Shown here piece after piece: positions 26,296 through 42,980 of a DNA stretch of 64,000 nt (positions are counted from its first letter, which is position 1; every line of letters begins with the position of its first letter). Both the position numbers and the translations under genes were made by a program. Below the pieces are notes generated by a model that saw only the letters and a program-made list of their open reading frames with translations, made no database searches and was not told the origin of the DNA. The stretch is from Planctomycetota bacterium (GTDB lineage: Bacteria > Planctomycetota > PLA2 > JAEUHO01): NCBI GenBank assembly GCA_020851795.1, contig JADZCA010000010.1, positions 1 through 64,000 of the forward strand, read 5' to 3'.

Positions 26296-26864
26296 GGGAC
26301 CTCCATCAGGGACCGCACGTGGGCGACGACGGCCCACCGGTCGGCGGGTGCGACCTGGGCCGCCACCGACGGCATGTTCCGTCGGCCGTGGACGACCGCG
26401 TGCCAGATCTCGCCGTCCTTGAGCGCCCTCGAATCGGGACGTCGCAGCGTGGGCGGGGGCGGGAAGCCCTTCTTCGTGACCGGGGCGTCCCCGAGCCCCG
26501 CCGCGCCGTGGCACGCCGCGCACACGTTCGCCCACACGACGGCGCCGCGCGCGCGCAGCGCCGCCGACGGCGGCGGCGCCGTGAGCTCGCGCCCCGCGCG
26601 CGCGGCCTCCTCGAGGCTCGCGCCGAACACGTCGAGGTCGTCGTCGCGCGCCACGGCGCCGTCGGGGCGCGCGGCGGGGAGCGCGCGCAGCGGGAGGTCG
26701 GTGCGCACGTCGCCCGCGCGCAGCGCGCGCGAACGCACCATGTCGGTGGGGAGCACCTCGAGCACCGTCCGGCGCGGGTCGCGCTGGAGCGCGACCGCGG
26801 TGCCGGCGAGGACCGCGAGGACGAGACCGACGGCGGCGGTGCGGCGGACGGTCTTCGGGTTCAC
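26292..26864 (-). CDS. actE: Alternative complex III mono-heme cytochrome c, ActE
   Basis: The product has 190 residues. GTG 26864 overlaps the actD stop by 4 nt. An N-terminal hydrophobic anchor (AAVGLVLAVLAGTAVAL) is followed by the ActE-type segment EVLPTDMVRSRAL and then a single heme site, CAACH, with a distal Met in RRNMPSVAAQV. It hands electrons from the complex to a soluble or membrane-bound cytochrome c. The position between actD and actF is canonical. Confidence 0.9.
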   Translation of the reverse strand: MNPKTVRRTAAVGLVLAVLAGTAVALQRDPRRTVLEVLPTDMVRSRALRAGDVRTDLPLRALPAARPDGAVARDDDLDVFGASLEEAARAGRELTAPPPSAALRARGAVVWANVCAACHGAAGLGDAPVTKKGFPPPPTLRRPDSRALKDGEIWHAVVHGRRNMPSVAAQVAPADRWAVVAHVRSLMEVP

Positions 26865-27390
26865 GGACGGTCCTCCAGGAGGCGCTCCTCGACGGCGACG
26901 GCGCCGTGCTCGGCGACCAGCTCCGCGGCGAGCGCCGGGCCGTCGAAGCGGGCGTTGGTGGCGGCGAGCACCGCGACGAGGCGGTCGTCGAGGCTCCCCG
27001 CGGCGGCGGCGACGTCCGGGGGGCGAGGGCTGCGGCGCAGCGACAGCAGGAACGCCGCCACCACGGAGACGCCGGCGAAGAGCACGGCGAGCTCGAACGC
27101 GACCGGCACGAAGGCCGGCATCGAGTTGAGCGGACGGCCGCCGACGTTGGCGGGCCAGTCGAACACCGACGTCCACACCTGGAGCGCGATCCCGCCCGCG
27201 AGCCCGGCGAGCCCGGCGACGAGCCCGACGCGGTTGAGCCGGGACGGGCGCACGGCGAGCGCCTCGGGGAGCCCGTGCACCGGGTAGGGCGCGAACACCT
27301 CGACCACCTCGAAGCCGCGCGCCGGGCCCTGCCGCACCGCGGCGAGGAGCCCGACCTCGTCGGCGAACGAGACGACCATCCCGCGGCGCG

Positions 27391-27394
<4 letters not shown>
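26861..27394 (-). CDS. actD: Alternative complex III subunit ActD (DUF3341)
   Basis: The product has 177 residues. GTG 27394 overlaps the actC stop by 4 nt. The DUF3341 pattern is visible: an N-terminal region ending in [14 protein letters not shown], two transmembrane helices ([19 protein letters not shown] and [19 protein letters not shown]) and the short loop [15 protein letters not shown] between them. The C-terminal [17 protein letters not shown] is also typical. It carries no cofactor and is a structural subunit. Confidence 0.88.
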
Positions 27395-31873
<4,479 letters not shown>

Positions 31874-31883
31874 GGTTGGGTCC

Positions 31884-32570
31884 CTAGTGGTGGCAGACGC
31901 TGCAGTCGGTCGTGGGGTGCAGCGCGCGCGTGGGGGAGACGACCTTGCCGTCGGGGCCGCGGACGGGCTGGGGCAGCACCCGCCCGCTCTCCTGGCGGTG
32001 GCACGTGACGCACCAGCCCATCGAGAGGCTCTCGACCTGGCGCACACGCTCCATCGTCTCGACGGCGCCGTGGCAGGTCGCGCACGCGACCCCCGCAGCG
32101 ACGTGCGAGCGGTGGTCGAACACGACGAAGTCGGGGAGGTCGTGGACGCGCACCCAGGGGATCTCCCCCTCGGGCGCGCCGGGGCGACGCTTCCCCTCGT
32201 CGTCGCGGCCGAGCAGCCGGTAGAGCGAGCGGATCGCGTCCGAGGTCACCGGCCGCGGGTCGCGTCTCTCGGCCTTGGCGAGGTCGTCCTCGGCGCGCAC
32301 CGCCGCGAACGACGCGCGCACGAACTGGTGGCAGCCCATGCAGGTGGACGCGGGGGGCAGCGTCGCGGCGCGGCCGGTCTCGGCCCCCGTGTGGCAGAAC
32401 AGGCAGGGGACGGCGAGCTCGCCCGCGTGCTTCTGGTGGGAGAAGGCCACCGGCTGGTCGGGCTCGTAGCCCGTGGCGTCGCCGGGCAGGCGGAGGTCGG
32501 CGCTCTGCACGACGACGACGAGCCCCAGGGCCGCGCCGACGCCGAGCAGCACCGGGAACGGGACGCCCAT
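31884..32570 (-). CDS. actA: Alternative complex III pentaheme cytochrome c, ActA
   Basis: The product has 228 residues with an N-terminal membrane anchor ([20 protein letters not shown]). Five heme sites are visible: CLFCH, CMGCH, CATCH, CVTCH and CSVCH, the last ending the protein. The count and spacing match ActA. The ATG follows the stop codon of narK2 with no intervening base, so translation must be coupled to the nitrate operon. That junction is unusual because act operons usually lead into oxidase genes. Confidence 0.93.
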   Translation of the reverse strand: MGVPFPVLLGVGAALGLVVVVQSADLRLPGDATGYEPDQPVAFSHQKHAGELAVPCLFCHTGAETGRAATLPPASTCMGCHQFVRASFAAVRAEDDLAKAERRDPRPVTSDAIRSLYRLLGRDDEGKRRPGAPEGEIPWVRVHDLPDFVVFDHRSHVAAGVACATCHGAVETMERVRQVESLSMGWCVTCHRQESGRVLPQPVRGPDGKVVSPTRALHPTTDCSVCHH

Positions 32571-34154
32571 CTAGCACCTCACCGCCGCGCCCTTGCGCGC
32601 GTAGTACCACCAGTTCACGACGAGGCAGAGGACGTAGAACGCCGCGAAGCCGTAGAGCGCGTTCTGCGGCGTGCCGGCCGCGACCTGGGGGCGGAACACG
32701 TCGGGGACGAGCAGCGCGCCGTACGCGGCGACCGCCGACGTCCACGCGAGGACCGGGCCCGCCTCCTTCGCGCCGAAGATCATGGGGATCATCCGGAACG
32801 TGCTGCCGTTCCCGATGCCCGCCGTGACGAAGAGCAGGAGGAAGAGCGCGAAGGCGAGCGGGAAGCGCTCCTCGGGGTGCGCCATCGTGTGCACGTCGGC
32901 GAGGCACAGCCCCGCGCACACGGCCGCGGCGACCATGACCACGGTGCTCCACTGCGTCACCCGGGCGCCGCCGAACTTGTCGGAGAGCCAGCCCCCGACG
33001 GGGCGGACGAGCGAGCCGACGAGCGGCCCGAGGAAGGAGAGCGTGGGGCTCGGGGCCGCGGGGTTGGGCGCGCCGCCGGGGAGCTTGCCGAACACGTCCT
33101 TGATGAGCAGGCCGAACACGAACGAGTAGCCGATGAACGAGCCGAAGGTCATGATGTAGAGGAGCGTCATGACCCACGTGTGCTTGCGGCGGAAGATCGC
33201 GTACTGCTCGGCGACGCGCGCCCGCAGGGCCGCCGGGCCGAGCCACCGCGTCCCGGCGACGCCCAGCGCGATCGTGACGGGGAGCACCACGCCGATCGTC
33301 CAGTGGAGGCCGGCGTAGAGCCAGGCGCCCACGCCCGCGGCCGCGAGGCCGACGAGGTTCATCCAGGTCGCCCGGCCGACGCACGACGACGTCGTCCCGG
33401 CGCGGTGCGCCGGCAGCACGTCCATCCGCGTCCACGCCAGCACTGCGAGCACCGCGAGGGGGAGCACCCACACGAGGCCGCAGTTCTGGATCCACACCGC
33501 CTCGCCGGCCGGGTGGCCCGGGACGGCGGCGGGGAGCGCACGCGAGGCGCCGCCCAGCCCACCGAAGACGCCCGCGGTGACCGCCAACGGCAGCGCGAAC
33601 TGCATCACGCTGACGCCGAGGTTGCCCACGCCCGCGTTGAGGCCGAGCGCGAGGCCCTGCATGCGCTTGGGGAAGAACCCCGAGATGTTGCTCATGCTCG
33701 AGGCGAACGCGCCGCCGCCCACGCCGGAGGCCACGGCGAGCGCGACGAGCAGGCCGTACGGCGTGGCGGGGTCCTGCAGCGCGAGCCCGACGCCGACCGC
33801 GGGGACGAGCAGCAGGGCGGTGGTGACGGCGACCACGTTGCGTCCGCCCGCGACGGCGACGAGGAACGAGCAGGGGATGCGCAGCGTCGCGCCCGAGAGC
33901 CCCGCGACGGCGGCCAGCTCGTAGTAGCGCGGGTCCTTCAGGTTCGGGCCGAACCAGTGGAGGTTCTTCATCCACACCGTGATGACGGACCAGAACCCCC
34001 AGATCGCGAACCCGCACAGCAACGCGGGCATCGAGACCCAGAGGTTGCGCCAGGCGACGCCGCGGCCCTGCGAGGCCCAGAAGGCGTCGTCCTCGACCTC
34101 CCAGCGCACGAGCCCGCGGCTCGGGGCGGGGGCGGCGTCGGCGGGCGTGCTCAT
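32571..34154 (-). CDS. narK2: Nitrate/nitrite transporter, NarK2 type
   Basis: This 527-residue MFS protein of the NNP family has 12 predicted helices. I chose ATG 34154 because GGAGGAGGGA lies just before it; a GTG at 34178 is in frame but would overlap narK1. The type II signature GLNAGVGNLGVSVMQF and the second NNP motif near TAGIGNGSTFRMIPMIF are present. Conserved Arg residues are in RIPCSFLV and RMIPMIF. It probably exchanges nitrate for nitrite across the inner membrane, supplying the cytoplasmic NarG. It comes 20 nt after narK1 and abuts actA. Confidence 0.9.
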   Translation of the reverse strand: MSTPADAAPAPSRGLVRWEVEDDAFWASQGRGVAWRNLWVSMPALLCGFAIWGFWSVITVWMKNLHWFGPNLKDPRYYELAAVAGLSGATLRIPCSFLVAVAGGRNVVAVTTALLLVPAVGVGLALQDPATPYGLLVALAVASGVGGGAFASSMSNISGFFPKRMQGLALGLNAGVGNLGVSVMQFALPLAVTAGVFGGLGGASRALPAAVPGHPAGEAVWIQNCGLVWVLPLAVLAVLAWTRMDVLPAHRAGTTSSCVGRATWMNLVGLAAAGVGAWLYAGLHWTIGVVLPVTIALGVAGTRWLGPAALRARVAEQYAIFRRKHTWVMTLLYIMTFGSFIGYSFVFGLLIKDVFGKLPGGAPNPAAPSPTLSFLGPLVGSLVRPVGGWLSDKFGGARVTQWSTVVMVAAAVCAGLCLADVHTMAHPEERFPLAFALFLLLFVTAGIGNGSTFRMIPMIFGAKEAGPVLAWTSAVAAYGALLVPDVFRPQVAAGTPQNALYGFAAFYVLCLVVNWWYYARKGAAVRC

Positions 34155-34174
34155 GGCGGTCCCTCCTCCGTCGG

Positions 34175-35455
34175 TCACGACTTCGCCGTCGCCGCGGCGT
34201 GCGGGTGCCCGTGGCTGTGGCCGTGGCTGTGGCTGTGGCCGTGCGCGTCGTCGAGGGCCTTCCCGCCCTCACCCACCCAGGTCCGCGTCCAGCGACGCGA
34301 GACGATCGCGAGCGTCACGAGCACCGCGATCGACAGCGCCGTCCCCGCGAGGAACCCGGGGGCGAACGAGCCGGTCGTCTTGCGGCCGATCCCCATGGCG
34401 TTGGGGAGGAAGCCGCCTGCGAGCGCGCCGATCTCGCCGACGAGGCTCCCTGCGACCGCGGTGGTGGTCTTGAAGCGCAGCGGGACCAGCTGGAACACCG
34501 CGCCGTTGCCCGCGCCCATCGCGGCGAAGCACGCGACGAGGACGGCCACCATCACCCAGGGGCTCGAGGGCATCAGCGCGGCGAGGCCCGTCAGCACGAT
34601 GATCGCGATCAAGAGGTCGCGCAGGAGGCGGAGCCCGCCGATCTTGTCGGCCATCCACCCGCCGAGGACGCGCAGCACGCTCGCCGCGACGATGATGATC
34701 GCGGCGTAGCTCCCGACGCTCTTCTTGGGGATGTGGTACTGGTCGTGGAACAGCGTCGGGAGGAAGCTGGTGAGCCCGATGTAGCCCCCGAACGTCACCA
34801 TGTACATGAGGTTGAAGACCCACGCGTCCCGGTCCACGAGGATCTTGAGGTAGTCCTTGAGCGACTTGTGCTCGCGGTCCGGCGGCTCCTTCGCGAAGAT
34901 CTGCAGCAGCGCCATCGCGAGCAGCATCGGGAGGACGGCGAGGCCGTACACCGTCCGCCACCCGTGCGCCTCGGCCAGCGGGGGCGCGAACAGGACCGCG
35001 AGCACCGCGCCGCTGTTGCCGGCGCCCGCGATGCCCATCGCGAGGCCCTTGTACTTCGGCGGGAACCAGCCCGACCCGAGCGAGAGCGCGACGCCGAAGC
35101 TCGCGCCGGCGATGCCGAGCGCGACGCCCATCGCGATGACGCCCGCGTAGGAGTCCACGAAGAAGTAGCCCCCCGAGAGCGCGAGGACGATCGCCCCCAT
35201 CTCGACCTGGGCGGCGTTCTTGCGGCCGATGTACTGCGAGAGGATGCCCAGCGGGAACCGCATGAGCGCGCCGGCGAGCACCGGCACGGACATCATGAAG
35301 CCCTTGTCCACGTCGTCGAGCTTGAACTCCGCGCTGATGAACGGCGCCATCGCGCCGTTGAGCACCCAGACCGCGAAGCAGAAGTCGAAGTAGAGGAGCG
35401 CGGTCAGGAGCGTCGGCAGGTGGCCGGAGTGGCGGAACGCCTTGAAGCTGCCCAT
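34175..35455 (-). CDS. narK1: Nitrate/nitrite transporter, NarK1 type, with His-rich tail
   Basis: The product is a 426-residue MFS protein of the NNP family. ATG 35455 has GGAGG upstream. The type I signature AMGIAGAGNSGAVLAVLFAPP and the second motif AMGAGNGAVFQLVPLRF are present, with Arg in MRFPLGILSQYIGRK. It probably symports nitrate with protons. The last 30 residues form a His-rich cytoplasmic tail, DDAHGHSHSHGHSHGHPH, coded by a 6-nt microrepeat at about 34206-34250; this is not a normal part of NNP proteins. The order narI-narK1-narK2 resembles Thermus-type nitrate operons. Confidence 0.9.
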   Translation of the reverse strand: MGSFKAFRHSGHLPTLLTALLYFDFCFAVWVLNGAMAPFISAEFKLDDVDKGFMMSVPVLAGALMRFPLGILSQYIGRKNAAQVEMGAIVLALSGGYFFVDSYAGVIAMGVALGIAGASFGVALSLGSGWFPPKYKGLAMGIAGAGNSGAVLAVLFAPPLAEAHGWRTVYGLAVLPMLLAMALLQIFAKEPPDREHKSLKDYLKILVDRDAWVFNLMYMVTFGGYIGLTSFLPTLFHDQYHIPKKSVGSYAAIIIVAASVLRVLGGWMADKIGGLRLLRDLLIAIIVLTGLAALMPSSPWVMVAVLVACFAAMGAGNGAVFQLVPLRFKTTTAVAGSLVGEIGALAGGFLPNAMGIGRKTTGSFAPGFLAGTALSIAVLVTLAIVSRRWTRTWVGEGGKALDDAHGHSHSHGHSHGHPHAAATAKS

Positions 35456-35476
35456 CGGTCGGACCTCCGTCGCGCG

Positions 35477-36172
35477 CTACGCGCGCGCCTGCCTGCGGAC
35501 GCCGTACCAGCGCGCGACCTGCGGCCGCCGCCAGAGGTAGGGGTTGGGGACGACCAGGACGTGGACGAGGCGCGTGAACGGGAACACGCCGAGGATCGCC
35601 CACAGGCCGACCACGTGCATCTTGAAGACGAACGGGAGCGCCGCGATCCGGTCGGGCTCGGGGCTGAACTTCGCGAGCGACCAGAGGTAGGGGCTGACGA
35701 CCGAGGCGAACCACGAGGAGCCCCACGTCTTCGAGACCGCGAGGTCCATGCCGCTCGTGACCTGCACGAGCAGCAGCGCGTAGACGACCCAGTCCATCGC
35801 CGAGGTGCTCGCGCGGACCATGCGGTGGCGCGCGCGCCGGACCACGATGTTGACGAGCCCCACCAGCGTCAGCGCGGCGGCGGCCAGCCCGGTCACCTCG
35901 AGCGCGTAGAGCCGCAGGGGGCGCGCGTTCCACCAGAGGATCGCGTCGGGCAGCAGGAACGCGACGAGGTGGCCCGCGAGCACGGTCAGGACGCCGTAGT
36001 GGAACGGCACCTGGGCCCAGAAGTGGCGCTTGTTCTCGAGGAACTGCGTGGACAGGCTGCTGTAGGTGAACGGCCGCGTCCGGTAGCGGACGATCGTCCC
36101 GACGAAGAAGAGCGCCAGCGCCGCGTAGGGCGCCGCGCCGAACAGGAGCACCTCGAGCGGCGTCGCGTTCAT
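35477..36172 (-). CDS. narI: Respiratory nitrate reductase cytochrome b subunit NarI
   Basis: The product is 231 residues with five membrane helices. ATG 36172 overlaps the narJ stop by 4 nt. Heme-ligand His residues are visible in VPFHYGVLTVLAGHLVAF and KMHVVGLWAILGVFPFTRLVH. NarI oxidises quinol on the periplasmic side and passes electrons through two b hemes to NarH. The N-terminus (VLLFGAAPYAALALFFVGTI) is the usual first helix. Confidence 0.92.
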   Translation of the reverse strand: MNATPLEVLLFGAAPYAALALFFVGTIVRYRTRPFTYSSLSTQFLENKRHFWAQVPFHYGVLTVLAGHLVAFLLPDAILWWNARPLRLYALEVTGLAAAALTLVGLVNIVVRRARHRMVRASTSAMDWVVYALLLVQVTSGMDLAVSKTWGSSWFASVVSPYLWSLAKFSPEPDRIAALPFVFKMHVVGLWAILGVFPFTRLVHVLVVPNPYLWRRPQVARWYGVRRQARA

Positions 36173-36735
36173 CGCGCGTCTCCGGTGGGCGTCGCCAGCG
36201 CGGGCGCCGTCGCCGGCGCCGTCGCGGCGAGCGCGGCGACCGCGGCCCGGACGGCGTCCACCACGGCGGCCCAGGGGTTGTCCCCGTCCTCGAAGCCCTT
36301 GCGCAGGCGCGCGAGGGCCGGGACGAGGAAGTCGCGGGCGAACTCGACGGCGTGCGTCCCCGGCAGGTGCGGGAGGACGCGGAGCAACGAAGGGAGGTGG
36401 TCGGGGAGCTCCCCGTCGTCCTCGAGCCCCGCCGCACGGCGCATCGCGCGGGCCTGGACGAGGAAGGCTCCCCGGTCGTAGCGGTCGCCGTAGAGGTGCC
36501 AGCCGAGGTCGAGCGAGCGGTCCTCGCTCCAGTCGAAGGTGCGGGTGAACGCCTCCTCGAGCGCGTCGGGCGACGCCCGCTCGACGTGCACGACGAAGGG
36601 CTCGAGCGCGGCCGCGGCCTCGGGGAGCGCCGCGGCGAGCGCCCCGAGCGCGCGTCGCGCAGCCGCGGCCGCGTCGTCGCCGGGGTACTGGAGCAGCGGC
36701 GCGAGGGCGAGCAGGGCGTCGGTCGGGGTGGTCAC
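36169..36735 (-). CDS. narJ: Nitrate reductase assembly chaperone NarJ
   Basis: The product has 188 residues and is a soluble all-helical TorD-family chaperone. GTG 36735 lies two nucleotides after the narH stop. Typical NarJ segments are LLALAPLLQYPGDD, RTFDWSEDRSLDLGWHLYGD and DHLPSLLRVLPHLPGTHA. It inserts the molybdenum cofactor into apo-NarG and is not part of the final enzyme. The C-terminal Ala/Pro-rich tail is disordered. Confidence 0.9.
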   Translation of the reverse strand: MTTPTDALLALAPLLQYPGDDAAAAARRALGALAAALPEAAAALEPFVVHVERASPDALEEAFTRTFDWSEDRSLDLGWHLYGDRYDRGAFLVQARAMRRAAGLEDDGELPDHLPSLLRVLPHLPGTHAVEFARDFLVPALARLRKGFEDGDNPWAAVVDAVRAAVAALAATAPATAPALATPTGDAR

Positions 36736-36737
36736 GG

Positions 36738-38231
36738 TCAGAACTCCCGCTTGGGGCCGGCGCGGAAGCCGAACCCGGTCTCCTGCTTCCAGACGTGCGG
36801 GTCCTCGAGCATCTCGATCGCCTCCTCCCGGTGCATCGGGGGGATGACGAACCGGTCCTCGAACGTGCAGAGCGCGGTCAGGCGGTAGATCTCGTCGGCC
36901 TCCTCGGCCGTGCAGCCGGTCTCGCGCAGCGCACGGTCGGCCGTGGCGCGGTCCACGTCGCCGACGGTGGTCGCACGACGGTGGAGGCGGACCGCCCACT
37001 GCTTGCGCAGCGCGGCGCGCACCTTGCCCTCGTTGCCCGCACCGAGCAGGCGCGCGAGGTAGGCGATGGGGGCGCGCGCGTCCTCGACGTCGGCGAAGAG
37101 GTCGTCGGAGGCGTTGCGGACCGCCCCGTCCTTCTTCGCGGACATGACCGGGAGCAGCGGCGGGACGTAGAACAGCATCGGCAGCGTGCGGAACTCGATG
37201 TGGGGCGGGAGCGCGATGCCCCACGTCTTGACGAACCGGTACACCGGCGAGCGCTGCGCGGCGTCGACCACCGACGGGTCGATGCCGTTGCGCAGCGCGG
37301 CCTCGACGACGGCGGGGTCGTGCGGGTCGAGGATCATGTCCCGCTGCGCGTCGATCAGGTCCTCGTCGCGGCTGCGGGCCACCGCCGGGATCTTGTCGGC
37401 GTCGTAGAGCAGCACGCCGAGGTAGCGGATGCGCCCGACGCAGGAGTGGAAGCACGCCGGCGCCTGCCCCGTCTCGAGGCGCGGGAAGCAGAGGATGCAC
37501 TTCTCCGACTTGCCGGTCTGCCAGTTGTAGTACGTCTTCTTGTACGGGCAGGCCGCCACGCACGCGCGCCAGCCGCGGCAGCGCGTCTGGTCGAGCAGGA
37601 CGATCCCGTCCTCGCCGCGCTTGTACAGCGCGCCGCTCGGGCAGGACGCGACGCACGAGGGGTTGAGGCAGTGGTTGCAGATCCGCGGCAGGTAGAAGAA
37701 GACCAGCCGCTCGATCGACTGCATCTGGAGGCGCTGCTCGGGCGAGAGCGCGTCGAGGTTCGGGTCGTTGGCGGCGTACACCGGCGAGCCGCCGAGGTCG
37801 TCGTCCCAGTTCGGGCCGGCCTTCACCTCGATCGGCTCGCCCGTCACCATCGAGACGGGCCGCGCGACCGGCTGGTCGGCGCCCTCGGGGGCGTCGAACA
37901 GGTTCGAGTAGTCGTACGTCCACGGCTCGTAGTAGTCGTCCATGCTCGGCATGGACGGGTTGTGGAAGATGTTGGTGACCGTCCGGCGCTTGTCGGTGGA
38001 CCGCAGCCGCAGCTGCCCGTCGGGCCCGAGCGTCCACCCGCCGCGGTACGCCTCCTGGTCCTCCCACTTCGTCGGGTAGCCCGTCCCGGGCTTCGTCTCG
38101 ACGTTGTTCCACCACATGTACTCGGTGCCCTTGCGGTCGGTCCAGATGTTCTTGCAGGCGATGCTGCAGGTGTGGCACCCGATGCACTTGTCGAGGTGGA
38201 ACACCATCGAGACCTGGGAGCGGACGTCCAT
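36738..38231 (-). CDS. narH: Respiratory nitrate reductase iron-sulfur subunit NarH
   Basis: The product has 497 residues. ATG 38231 has GGAGG upstream. Four cluster-binding groups are present: CIGCHTCSIACKNIWT, CNHCLNPSCVASCPSG, CRGWRACVAACPYKKTYYNW (Trp in place of one Cys, as in the [3Fe-4S] cluster of NarH) and CILCFPRLETGQAPACFHSC. The protein has no signal peptide and stays on the cytoplasmic side with NarG. The spacing to narG is 11 nt. Confidence 0.93.
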   Translation of the reverse strand: MDVRSQVSMVFHLDKCIGCHTCSIACKNIWTDRKGTEYMWWNNVETKPGTGYPTKWEDQEAYRGGWTLGPDGQLRLRSTDKRRTVTNIFHNPSMPSMDDYYEPWTYDYSNLFDAPEGADQPVARPVSMVTGEPIEVKAGPNWDDDLGGSPVYAANDPNLDALSPEQRLQMQSIERLVFFYLPRICNHCLNPSCVASCPSGALYKRGEDGIVLLDQTRCRGWRACVAACPYKKTYYNWQTGKSEKCILCFPRLETGQAPACFHSCVGRIRYLGVLLYDADKIPAVARSRDEDLIDAQRDMILDPHDPAVVEAALRNGIDPSVVDAAQRSPVYRFVKTWGIALPPHIEFRTLPMLFYVPPLLPVMSAKKDGAVRNASDDLFADVEDARAPIAYLARLLGAGNEGKVRAALRKQWAVRLHRRATTVGDVDRATADRALRETGCTAEEADEIYRLTALCTFEDRFVIPPMHREEAIEMLEDPHVWKQETGFGFRAGPKREF

Positions 38232-38242
38232 GGTGCCTCCGG

Positions 38243-41892
<3,650 letters not shown>

Positions 41893-41896
<4 letters not shown>

Positions 41897-42735
41897 GACG
41901 GCTCCTTGACGAGGGTCTCGCGCACGCCGCGGAAGCGGCGGCGCCACGCGATCTCCATCCCGACGAGCAGCGCGCCGGCGAGGCCGAGCGCGAGCAGCAC
42001 GAACGCGACGCGCGCGGGCGCGCGCTCCGACGGCGCGTGGCGCGCCGCGGCGTCCTGCAGGAAGTCCACGAGCGGGAGGATCTCCCGCTCCGGGTCGAGC
42101 GCCTTCTCGAACGGGAACAGCCGCTTCATCGTCGGCGTCGGCGGCGCGGAGAGCCACGCCGACAGCGCCTTGCGGCCGCCTAGGCGCGCGACGGCGTCGG
42201 TCAGGTCCGGCGCGAGGCGCCCGCCGCCGAGCGCCCCGGTGTCGCCCACCCGGTGGCAGCCGATGCACGCCGGACCGTCGCCCTTGAGGCCGGCCGCCCC
42301 GGTGTAGAGATCCCGACCGACCGGGACGTTCTTCGCGTCGAAGGCGCGGTCGGGGACCGCGCCGCCGGCGAAGCGCGACTTCTCGAGCTTGCTCTCCGCC
42401 GCGACCAGGTCGAGGAGCTGGCCCGCGCGCTTCGCGTTCATGCCCGCGATCGGCGTCATCGGGACGCGGTTCGCCTCGGCGAGCAGCTTCTGCGCGTACG
42501 GGTCGCCCGAGGCGAGCACGCCGGTGGGGTCCGTGACGAACCCGACCAGCCACGCCCGGTCCTTGCGCTTCTCCACGTCCTTGAGGTCGGGGCCGACGAG
42601 GCGACCGCCCCCGATCGTGTGGCAGTTGGCGCACGACGTCTTGAAGTCGTCGGCGTCTCCGTCGGCCCGCGCCTCGCCCGCCGCGGCGGCGAGCGAGAGG
42701 ACCGTGACGAGGGCGGCAGCAACGCGAGTTCGCAT
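41893..42735 (-). CDS. narC: Membrane-anchored diheme cytochrome c, NarC-like
   Basis: The product has 280 residues. I start at ATG 42735, which opens a signal peptide ([20 protein letters not shown]). Two heme sites, CANCH and CIGCH, sit about 120 residues apart, and a C-terminal helix ([22 protein letters not shown]) anchors it with a short Arg-rich tail inside. A diheme cytochrome overlapping the start of narG, followed by GHJI and two narK genes, matches the order of the Thermus thermophilus nar operon, where NarC is needed for the enzyme's electron supply. It could receive electrons from either of the two quinol:cytochrome c complexes in this cluster. Confidence 0.78.
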
Positions 42736-42754
42736 GGGACGGAGCTCCCGTCCC
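42736..42754 (-). promoter_or_regulatory. Hairpin holding the narC ribosome binding site
   Basis: Perfect 7-bp arms, gggacgg (42736-42742) and ccgtccc (42748-42754), abut the ATG. On the minus strand the GGGAG-type site lies in the upstream arm and loop. Folding could limit initiation at the first nar gene. Confidence 0.4.
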
Positions 42755-42757
42755 CGG

Positions 42758-42773
42758 TGCAGAACAAACGCCG
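42758..42773 (-). promoter_or_regulatory. Candidate sigma-54 (-24/-12) promoter of narC
   Basis: The minus strand reads cGGcgtttgttctGCa, with GG and GC separated by the required 10 nt and a TGCA end. It agrees with the consensus at 7 of 12 informative positions. It is the only A/T-rich patch in the 245-bp gap upstream of narC. A sigma-54 activator is encoded 6 kb upstream. The predicted start would leave a leader of about 12 nt. Confidence 0.3.
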
Positions 42774-42867
42774 GGCCACCGGCGCGCGCCCGGCGCTCCC
42801 AGCGCAACCCCCGTCACCGGTGCGACTTGCGGCGGGAGTGCCCGCGCCGCGCCCGTGCGCCGCCGCC

Positions 42868-42961
42868 GCCGCGCGTACGCACCCCGACGGCCGGGAGCGT
42901 CGCAACCCGTTGCGCCGCCGCGCGACTCGAGGCGCCGCCTCGCGTATGCACCCGGACCGCC
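42868..42961. promoter_or_regulatory. Candidate activator-binding region upstream of narC
   Basis: Two 25-bp near-identical direct repeats (42868-42892 and 42937-42961), centred on GCGTACGC and GCGTATGC, flank the dyad CGCAACCCGTTGCG (42901-42914). The dyad lies about 160 bp before the candidate sigma-54 start, a normal distance for enhancer-binding proteins. A further small dyad, cgaggc-gcc-gcctcg, is at 42928-42942. Confidence 0.4.
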
Positions 42962-42980
42962 CGGTGCGGCGGTGCGAGCG

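Noticed and set aside
42791..42812. GG...TTGC element resembling a sigma-54 promoter upstream of narC (ccggtgacgggggttgc on the minus strand)
   Set aside because: GG and GC are 11 nt apart instead of the required 10. The site at 42758-42773 has correct spacing.
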